From Chitinivibrionales bacterium (GTDB lineage Bacteria; Fibrobacterota; Chitinivibrionia; Chitinivibrionales; WJKA01), in the NCBI GenBank assembly GCA_014728295.1, contig WJLW01000112.1, positions 1 to 64,000 on the forward strand: DNA of 64,000 bases, in the 5' to 3' direction. Below are positions 8,112 to 15,800 of the stretch, piece after piece. A model generated the notes under the pieces. That model ran no database searches. It was not told the origin of the DNA and saw only the letters and a list, made by a program, of their open reading frames with translations. Made by a program: the position numbers and the translations under genes. Numbering within the stretch: position 1 is the stretch's first letter; every line of letters starts with the position of its first letter.

Positions 8112-8258
8112 TAGAAATATTGCGTCCCTCTGGGACGATCTAGTTTCGCTATTGCATATAGTTTTCGTTCTCGCCGGCCCCATCGGGACCACACATTTCA
8201 AAAAGCCTATCAAATATTCATACTTCCCAACGGTCCCATCGGGACCACATATTTCTAC
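8112..8258. repeat. Three REP-like palindromic repeats between lipoprotein and secretin genes
   Basis: Three copies share a TAGAAATAT-like head plus a short hairpin. Copy A (8112-8137, plus strand) is TAGAAATATTGC then GTCCC-TCT-GGGAC. Copies B (8176-8199) and C (8232-8257) are on the minus strand; C reads TAGAAATATGTG then GTCCC-GAT-GGGAC. The spacing A-B-C with A inverted relative to B and C is like bacterial REP/BIME clusters. Copy C begins with GTAG (8255-8258), the tetranucleotide next to many REP hairpins. Its TAG is the stop codon of the secretin gene. Confidence 0.7.
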
Positions 8259-10579
8259 AATCCCCCCTCCGACTCCCCAGGCTTACTTTCCGTTTCTTCC
8301 TTCACCTTTTTGCGCTTCCACGGCCACCGGAATTTCAGCTTTTTCTTTTCATCCTGCTCATCCTGCTGAAGAGATTTCACTTTTCGTCGTTTTTCCCGTT
8401 CATCTCTGCGTTTTTTGCGTTTTTCCCGCCGTTTTTCCAGGCGCTTGCGGTAGCGGTCGGGATCGTTTTTTTCGAGGATGCGCTTGATTTCGGTACCAAC
8501 AAAATCATTTGGTGTGACTTTGCCCTCGTCGCCATAGTAAACATGCGGGGTGAGGAAAATCATCATTTGTGTTTCGTTTTTAGAGACGATTTTGTGGGAA
8601 AAGAGCGTGCCAAGAAGCGGGATGGCGCTTAGAAAAGGTATGCCGGCTCGGTTGACGACATCGGCAGTCTGGCGCTGGCCGCCGAGTACGATTGTTTCGC
8701 CGTTTTTAAGGCGCACCATTGATTCGAGGATGCGGGTGTCGGTGGTTGGCGGCCGATCGAGGTCACCGCCGGTGCGCGGGATTTTGAATTCGGGGCGGAT
8801 TTTGACCATGACGTAGCCTTCGTCCATCACCCAGGGCGTGACTTCGAGGCGGGTGTTGAGCTCGATGCGTTCGAAGCGTTCGTCGGTACCAATGATGTTG
8901 TCCTCGGTGCCGGTTGCGGTGCGGGTTTCTTTACTGAGCTTGTAGTAGCGGGTTTCTCCGATGGTGATGCTGGCGGCGTTGCCGTTTATCGTTGCAATTT
9001 GTGGAGTGGAGTGTACCTTGATAACATCGGCCGTTTCCAGTGCACGAATGGTCGAGCGAAAATTTTTGGGCAGTTTGACGACTTCGTTGATGCCGAGAAA
9101 CTGCATGACTTCTTTGAGCGCACGCAGAGTATTTTGCCGTCCCGGTTTCAATGCCAGTTCGGGCAGAAATGACTCACTGTCCCAGTTGCCGGAGCTGTCG
9201 GATTTGCCCTGAGTAAAAACGGAGATGCCGAATTCCCGGATCTTATTGATGTTAAAGTCCACAACCAGCGCTTCGATGAGCACCTGCGGGATGGGCTTGT
9301 CGAGCTTTTCGATGTACTCCTGGGCCTGAGCAATGACATCGAATGAGCCGATGATGATGATTGCGTTGTGTTCCTTGTCATATTTGATCACGGCAGACTT
9401 TGAAATGTGCGGCGGAAGCATCTTTGAAAATTCGCCCTCATCAGCCATGATATGCTTGAGGCCGATTACCAGCGTGGTTTTTTGCTCACTCATCTCCCGC
9501 GAACCGATGAAGTATATGTCCCGGTCTTTCCAGAAGGTAAACTTTGTATTTTGCAGCAGGAAGCGAAAGACGTGATCAATGGGCTGGTTGGAGAATTTGG
9601 CGGTGATTGTACCGGTTATTTTGTCGTAGATAATGACGTTGATACCGCTCTGGACGGCAATGGTACGAATCGCCAGGTCCAGAGAGGCGTCATCGACTTC
9701 CATGGTGACTATTTTATCGTTGCTTACCGTGATTGACAGTCGCTTGAGTCGTCTGGTTGACGAATGGCCGTCATCTTTGCCACCCCACTCCTGCTCCGAT
9801 ACATAATAGACGCCGTCTGATGCTGACACGTCAAAGCCATTGCTTTGGTAGAGAACTTTGATTGCTTTGGCGGGGCTTAGGTTGGTGAGGCGTGAGGTTA
9901 TCTTTTTGGATGCCTGGCCTTCAACCACAACATTTGTTTGCGTGGAATCGCTGAAGAGGCGGGCGAGTTTGTGCGGCGTCAAATCTTTGATGTCGATGTC
10001 AAGTACGCCGTTTTCGTAATGAAAGACAACCGGCGGTTCGGGCGGCGGGGGAGGAGCCGGTTCTTCGTACTTATAAACTTTGACAATCCCGTTGTCGATC
10101 TTGTAGGCGAATTTGCTGCGTTTACAGATGAAATCAATCGCACTTTTGACCGGCACATCCATCAGGTACAGAGAGATTTTGCCTTGCACATCCGGTTCGA
10201 GATAGATATTGACACCATACTGCATACCCAGGGCGCGCAGGATGTCGCGTATGTCGGTGTTTTTGAAGTCCAGCACCGGGGCTTTAACCGTATCGGAAAG
10301 AGGGATATCTTCGATGGGGTAGAGGTTGGGACCTGGTTCTTTGTCGGGCGCTTTTGGCTGGGGGGGAGATGCCTGCCGGTCATCGACATCGATCACAGGC
10401 TTCTCGATACCCACGATTTCGTCTTCATCAACGACAATTGCCGAATCCTGGGCGAAGATGATTCCTGCAGGGCCTGCTGCAATCATCAGGATATACCAGG
10501 CGAGTCGGTAAATGCTCGGTTGGCCGGCTTGGTGACGTGTCTGCCGAGATGCGTTGCGTACCGGATACAATTCAATCAT
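8255..10579 (-). CDS. Secretin, PilQ/GspD family
   Basis: A 774-residue outer-membrane secretin. N-terminal hydrophobic segment YRLAWYILMIAAGPAGIIFA after a long basic region serves as signal peptide. At least two or three STN/N0-N1-type domains follow (VLDFKNTDIRDILRALGMQYG; ISLYLMDVPVKSAIDFICK; MEVDDASLDLAIRTIAVQSG), then the secretin core with ILESMVRLKNGETIVLGG and the family end motif VPFLSAIPLLGTLFSHK. After the core an unusual tail of about 70 residues is dominated by Lys, Arg and Glu (RLEKRREKRKKRRDEREKRR). GAAGG sits six bases before the ATG. The stop codon is the first TAG of a REP-like repeat. It would form the outer-membrane channel for the pilus or secretion machine of this operon. 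Confidence 0.9.
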   Translation of the reverse strand: MIELYPVRNASRQTRHQAGQPSIYRLAWYILMIAAGPAGIIFAQDSAIVVDEDEIVGIEKPVIDVDDRQASPPQPKAPDKEPGPNLYPIEDIPLSDTVKAPVLDFKNTDIRDILRALGMQYGVNIYLEPDVQGKISLYLMDVPVKSAIDFICKRSKFAYKIDNGIVKVYKYEEPAPPPPPEPPVVFHYENGVLDIDIKDLTPHKLARLFSDSTQTNVVVEGQASKKITSRLTNLSPAKAIKVLYQSNGFDVSASDGVYYVSEQEWGGKDDGHSSTRRLKRLSITVSNDKIVTMEVDDASLDLAIRTIAVQSGINVIIYDKITGTITAKFSNQPIDHVFRFLLQNTKFTFWKDRDIYFIGSREMSEQKTTLVIGLKHIMADEGEFSKMLPPHISKSAVIKYDKEHNAIIIIGSFDVIAQAQEYIEKLDKPIPQVLIEALVVDFNINKIREFGISVFTQGKSDSSGNWDSESFLPELALKPGRQNTLRALKEVMQFLGINEVVKLPKNFRSTIRALETADVIKVHSTPQIATINGNAASITIGETRYYKLSKETRTATGTEDNIIGTDERFERIELNTRLEVTPWVMDEGYVMVKIRPEFKIPRTGGDLDRPPTTDTRILESMVRLKNGETIVLGGQRQTADVVNRAGIPFLSAIPLLGTLFSHKIVSKNETQMMIFLTPHVYYGDEGKVTPNDFVGTEIKRILEKNDPDRYRKRLEKRREKRKKRRDEREKRRKVKSLQQDEQDEKKKLKFRWPWKRKKVKEETESKPGESEGGL

Positions 10580-10634
10580 ATCAAACCTTCATTATCAAAA
10601 CGTGTTGACTTTCATTCGTATTATGATGCAATAT

Positions 10635-10660
10635 TGTCATGCCGAGCGAAGCCGAAGCAC
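10635..10660 (+). repeat. Fragment of a common dispersed repeat (GTCATGCCGAGCGAAG type)
   Basis: Between the ATPase and secretin genes the plus strand reads TGTCATGCCGAGCGAAGCC followed by GAAGCAC. Sequences of this kind (GTCAT-C-GAGCGAAG-CGA) recur as dispersed intergenic repeats in many bacterial genomes. Only one copy is visible here, so its identity as a repeat rests on memory. Confidence 0.4.
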
Positions 10661-10711
10661 AACGTTGAGCCTGAATCCGATAAAGGCGAAATGTCAGGAA
10701 AGACAGCAGGC

Positions 10712-12235
10712 TTACGTCATGACGGCAATTTCGCGCATGACTTCTTCGAGGGAGGTTATACCGTGGGACAGTTTGGCAAGGGCATTTTCGCGGAGCGTAA
10801 TCAGCCCCTCTTTGAATGCCTGGTTGCGGATCTCGGATGCATATGCTTTTGTATTGATCAGGCGCCGGATCTCTTCACTAATGGGAAGCACTTCGTAGAT
10901 ACCGGTCCTGCCTTTGTATCCTGTTTGTCCACATGCGGAGCAACCTAACCCTTTGTAAAGGATTACCTCCGGCGTTAAGCCGATGTCTTGCTTGACATTA
11001 TCGGTAACATCAGCTTCACATTTGCAATGCGAGCAGATTTTTCTTACTAATCGTTGGGCAACAATAACACTCAATGACGATGAAACCAGATAAGGCTCGA
11101 TGCCCATATCAATCAATCGGGTCACGGCGGAAGGCGCATCGTTGGTATGCAACGTACTTAGCACCAGATGGCCGGTCAGCGATGATCTGATGGCAATTTC
11201 GGCCGTCTCCTGGTCGCGCATCTCACCGACCATGATGATGTCGGGATCCTGGCGCAGCAGGGTGCGCAGCGATCGGGCAAAGGTCATTCCGGTTAACAAA
11301 TTTACCTGCGTCTGGTTGACGCCGGGGATATTGTATTCGATCGGATCTTCTACCGTTGAAATATTGATGCCGGGTTTTTTGAGATAGTTGATACCGGCAT
11401 ACAGTGTCGTGGTTTTGCCCGATCCGGTTGGGCCGGTGAGCAGGATGATGCCGTTCGGGCGGATGAGCGCTTTGCGAAAGATGCTCAGGCGCGCCGGTTT
11501 CATGCCCAGGTTTTCGAGATTATAATCGAAACTGCTTTTGTCAAGCAGGCGTAAAACGATCTTTTCACCAAAGTCGGTGGGTAATGTTGAGACGCGTATG
11601 TCGACGTCTTTGCCCTTTTCGTCAATGCGGATACGACCGTCCTGTGAGCGTCGCTTTTCGGCTATATCCATTCCTGAAATGACTTTGACACGTGAGGTGA
11701 TTTCTGCGATGCGCTCGGCCGGCACGCTCATCATCTCCTGCAAAACGCCGTCTATGCGGAAACGGATGCACATCTCGCGTTCGAACGGTTCGATGTGAAT
11801 ATCGCTGGCCTGCAGGCGAATAGCTTCGTGGACAACGTCGTTGACTATTGTGGTTGCGGAATCGGTGCGGTTATACGAGAGTAAATCGTATCGTTCTTCA
11901 CGCCCGGTGGAATTGACGGACTCATGGGGTGTGTCGGATTGCCTGCCATAGTGCTTGTTGATGAGCTTGAGCACCTGGTCTTTGGTGGCTTCGACCGGCC
12001 TTACCGGCTTGCCGAGCACAAGCTGCACATTCTGCAGAGTCTCGACATCGTGTGGATAGGCCATTAATGCCTGTACGCGGCCTTTTTCATCAACCGATAC
12101 CGGCAAGGTAAAATATTCTATAGCAACCTGATAGGGCGTCAGCGAAAGCACGGAATGCGAAATCGAAATGCTTTCGTACTGCGAGAGAATATCCCGGTTT
12201 GTTTTGCTGAATATATGTGCCTTAATTGTTTCCAT
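10712..12235 (-). CDS. Type II secretion / type IV pilus assembly ATPase, GspE/PilB family
   Basis: A 507-residue hexameric ATPase. An N-terminal MshEN-like domain precedes the core, which shows Walker A GPTGSGKTT, the Asp box (STVEDPIEYNIPG), Walker B-like DPDIIMVGEMRD and the His box (TGHLVLSTLHTNDA). A tetracysteine zinc site (CSHCKC ... CSACG) near residues 405-445 places it with extension ATPases, not PilT retraction ATPases. The ATG at 12235 is used; a GTG three bases before is also in frame. The start overlaps the TGA of a decayed toxin reading frame (TGATGG). It is the first gene of the pilus/secretion operon. No polytopic PilC/GspF platform gene or PilT is in the window. Confidence 0.92.
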   Translation of the reverse strand: METIKAHIFSKTNRDILSQYESISISHSVLSLTPYQVAIEYFTLPVSVDEKGRVQALMAYPHDVETLQNVQLVLGKPVRPVEATKDQVLKLINKHYGRQSDTPHESVNSTGREERYDLLSYNRTDSATTIVNDVVHEAIRLQASDIHIEPFEREMCIRFRIDGVLQEMMSVPAERIAEITSRVKVISGMDIAEKRRSQDGRIRIDEKGKDVDIRVSTLPTDFGEKIVLRLLDKSSFDYNLENLGMKPARLSIFRKALIRPNGIILLTGPTGSGKTTTLYAGINYLKKPGINISTVEDPIEYNIPGVNQTQVNLLTGMTFARSLRTLLRQDPDIIMVGEMRDQETAEIAIRSSLTGHLVLSTLHTNDAPSAVTRLIDMGIEPYLVSSSLSVIVAQRLVRKICSHCKCEADVTDNVKQDIGLTPEVILYKGLGCSACGQTGYKGRTGIYEVLPISEEIRRLINTKAYASEIRNQAFKEGLITLRENALAKLSHGITSLEEVMREIAVMT

Positions 12236-12339
12236 CACTTTTGTACCCGAAAATGTGCCACAGAAAACTCCCGTTGCCGCAAGTATGCAATTAATCGCAT
12301 GTCGATGCTTTCATCAGCAAGAATATCAGGAAGTAACAA
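12235..12339 (-). pseudogene. DUF5615-type toxin remnant (N-terminal 34 residues)
   Basis: From a TTG at 12339 the minus strand reads LLPDILADESIDMRLIAYL, then RQREFSVAHF, and stops at 12235. This matches the N-terminus of DUF5615 PIN-like toxins (ILADE-ID--I---LR--G--V), which are normally about 110-120 residues. Everything after the first helix is missing. The frame overlaps the antitoxin remnant upstream by 14 bases and the start of the pilus ATPase gene downstream by one base. Confidence 0.6.
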
Positions 12340-12433
12340 TTTTCTCCCGGGATATCACATCGGCGGAATATGAGATTGCTGCAAGAATGTCATCCCTGCA
12401 TAATTGCGGATATGCTTCAAGCAGTTTGTCCAT
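12326..12433 (-). pseudogene. DUF433-type antitoxin remnant (C-terminal 35 residues)
   Basis: From ATG 12433 to TGA 12326 the minus strand encodes MDKLLEAYPQLCRDDILAAI followed by SYSADVISREK. This is the C-terminal DNA-binding half of DUF433 antitoxins (EEIL-DYP-LT-EDI-AAL-YAAD). Family members are about 75-80 residues; the N-terminal half is lost, and upstream in-frame sequence soon meets a stop. It pairs with the DUF5615 fragment immediately after it, the standard gene order of this toxin-antitoxin family, so both are the remains of one cassette. Confidence 0.6.
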
Positions 12434-12806
12434 ATCATTGCTCCTGAAAGTGATTGCAATTCTCCAGAATATACATCATATCGTTCATTCGCCCACTGAA
12501 CCCGGCAAGGACAAAGTTAATTTTAAAACATACCATTTATTATGTTACGAAAAAAGATCCCCGTCACCTCCTCTTTGCACCATGTAGGCCGCTTTCCAGT
12601 ATTCTCAATCGGAACAACTCAATTTCCACCTGCCAATAAAGTTAAACTTTGCCCCCTGCTTTTTCGATTTTACCTGAAAATTTTCAGAAGTAACCACTAT
12701 TATCTATATTTATAGCTACACAACTCGTGCCTGACCAGGTTCAAATAAGCTTACGTCTTCCTGATATGTCCTTCCTAAAACGCTTAAGTAACTGTGGGGC
12801 CTGAAA
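12434..12806. other. Divergent intergenic region between pilus operon and VWA gene
   Basis: These 373 bases must hold the promoters of the minus-strand pilus operon and the plus-strand VWA gene. I see a 14-base perfect palindrome (CTGAAAATTTTCAG, 12674-12687) overlapping a possible plus-strand promoter, and AT-rich sequence near 12520-12545 that could contain the minus-strand promoter. No further open frame is recognisable. Confidence 0.5.
12682..12710 (+). promoter_or_regulatory. Candidate promoter of the VWA protein gene with palindromic operator
   Basis: TTTCAG (12682-12687) and TATATT (12705-12710) are spaced by exactly 17 bases. The -35 box forms the right half of a perfect palindrome CTGAAAATTTTCAG (12674-12687), a typical place for a repressor or activator site. 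The untranslated leader would be about 90 bases. Confidence 0.35.
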
Positions 12807-15800
12807 ATGAATTCTTTTCTGCTCAAAGCCGTGATTACCGGAATTGTTCTGTTCAGCAACGGGATAAATGCACAGGATTCGATTTGTACGTATTTGTGGA
12901 ACGCTTGTGACGTTGATACCTGCATCAACAAATCCAACATAATTCAAGAATCCGGTAGCGGCGTGCCGATCAAGGTGCCGCAGAATGCGACGAAGATTGC
13001 AAAAGACGGATTGAATTTATGCCTGGATGTGATTGAACTGGATCAGCCGCTGGATGTGGTTTTCGTTGTCGATTTGAGCGGGAGTATGACGCCGAACAGG
13101 GCCACGCAAAGTGGAGTATTGTGCAGTGGCAATAGTAATACGACCAGCTCGAATTTTACTGTTGATCCTTATCAATACAGTACGCTGGAAGTGCCGATTA
13201 CCACAAGCAATTGTGATTGGGCGGGAGATCCGTATGGGCAGCGCGCGATTGCACTGCGGGCAGGTATCGACCGTTTCTATCAATCCGGAGCCGCGACGCA
13301 ATCGACTGCCGGCTATATTGGATTTAACAGCAATGATAATAACGGATTGCCGCCGGGTCATCAATTTCAGCCGGTGAAACTGACATCTGCCAACAGAGCG
13401 CATTTTGATGTTGCGGTCGATACGCTTGAGAGATATGTCAGAAATCGCGGCGGTGGCGGCACGTGGATGCTTGAGGCGCTCGAGCAGGCCAAGTCGTGGT
13501 TTGATGATAACAGCCTGACGCCGAACAACCGACAGGCCATCATTTTTATTTCGGACGGTGAAGCAACCGGGGGGCATGGGCCCGATCCGATGTTTAACGA
13601 GCTGCGCAATGATTCAATCCCGGTCTACGGCATTTTTCTGGGCATACCGGAAACGAACAACGACCTGCGTAATCTTTCACAGTCTACCAATGGCGAATTT
13701 GCCTTCATTTCACCCGATAGTACTCAGAAACTGTCCGCACTGGTGGATGATATCATCGGCAATATCAGCAAAGGCTTTGTTGCGCGCACCATTTCTGCCA
13801 AAAACACCACCACCGGTCAATCACCGGCGCAAAGTGTTGACATTACACCCTCCGCCTCGGGTGAAATATTCAACGTTGTGCTCGACAGTACCATAGCCCT
13901 GCAACCCGGCCAAAACAGAATAACCATCGCCGCAACCTTTCGTTCGCCGTTGGGGCCGGGTGATACGACCTTTCAATTCAGCTTCATCATAGACGCAACG
14001 GGATCTTCGCAGCAGTGCGACAGCCTGGTGAGTTGCGTTCCGGCAAGTAAGCTCGAGATACTCAACCGCAGTGGTCTTGCCGTCGACTCACTGACCCAGA
14101 ACGAAAACCGCTATATGGTGCGTTTGACTACCTACGATACTTCGCTTGTCGTAGCTTATGTTGATGTAACCACCGCACAGAAAGGCGACAGTGAAACAAA
14201 CTTGCAATTGTCAACCCGGCGTTTTGCCACGGACAATTCCGGCAACGTCTATGCCGTCCTGGAAGGCGTCTTTTTCTTCAGCGCCTCAAATACCGGGAGT
14301 GCAACACCGGATAATTTCACTACCGAATCGAACTTGACGGATGTGATTACCGCCGTCTGGACGCATCCGCGTGATTCCCGCGACGATGCGACGGCCGCGA
14401 TGGATGTTAAAAGTCTCCCCAACAGCATCGAAATCTATGACGGCACCGGCGATCCGTCCGGTGTTGCGAAATATGCCGATTATCCGTCGGTGGTAACGGC
14501 CAAAGCGGGGGAGAATTTGCCGCTTGTCGCAAAGGTTTTTGCCGATCAGACCTGGTTCGGCTCTTACGAGAATGCTCCTCTCAATGAGAACATCGATTGG
14601 CGCTTTATCGATGTGGCAACGGGCAATGTCAATGATGATGCAATCGGTGATTTGACTGCAACGTCCGGGCATGATATCAGTTTCTACCCCAAACGGGCGC
14701 GGGAGTCGGTGGATATTGTGGTGACATTGACCAGTGGCGGTGTTTCCGAATTGCATGATACGATCCGCGTTGATATCATTCCGGGCGATCCGCACCATCT
14801 GATGATCGAGGCAACCTCCGACAGCTCGCGTATCAATCTGTACGATGACGATCCGTTGGCGCTCGTGGAAATCGATCCGAACTCGACAAGCCAGACCGTC
14901 TATGCCGTGCTGCGTGACAAGGAAGGCAATTTCATCAGCGCCTCGAATCCCAACGATTGGGGAAGCACGGCAGCGAGTGTGGCGACGGTGGCTGCCGGCA
15001 ACCAGACCATCGGCGAAGGCACGATCAGCAAGGGCGTGGACGACAGCGGCTCAACGCAGGTGTGGGCGCAGAACCAGACCCTCGATTTTACCGATACCGT
15101 TGATGTAGTCGTCAGACTGTATACAATCGATTCACTGCGTATCGTTGCCAATCCTTCGTCAACGTCGGAAATGAACAGCTTGACAGTAACCACCAATGAC
15201 GATACGACGATCTATGTGCAGGGCAAGCGATCGGATAACGGGCAGTGGATTACCGTGGTGGCGGATTGGAGCCTCAATCCCGTCGTCTCGACCGATCCGC
15301 CTCCCGGCCGCGGCAATTCGTGGAAATTTTCGCCTAACGATACCGGAGGCGGGCATATTGTTGTGTCACGCACCGGCGCAGCATCCGATTCGATGCCGTT
15401 TACCTTTAATCCCGGTTTCCCGACCCAGGTTGACATGCGCATCATTACGCCCGGTCTCGACAGCATTTATGCCGGCGATACGATTACGGCGGTGGTGACG
15501 ATCCGCAATAAAAACGGCGTCATGCCGGGGCAGTATTGCTATCCCGATCAGACGAATCAGCAGGCAATTTATCAGGAAGTGCTGGGGCAGGGAGTGGCGA
15601 ATAAAAGACCGCTTGCCATTGTCAACGGACAGACGAAAGATCTCAACAGACACTCATCCGAAACCATTAAGCACGATCAATGCTTTACCAATGGTGTCGA
15701 TACCGTCCAATTCGTGCTGTACTATGCGTCCCCAAACGACAATACGCTTAATCGCCTGCATGTGCGACTGCCTAACGACAACAGTGCCACGCTGGAAGCT

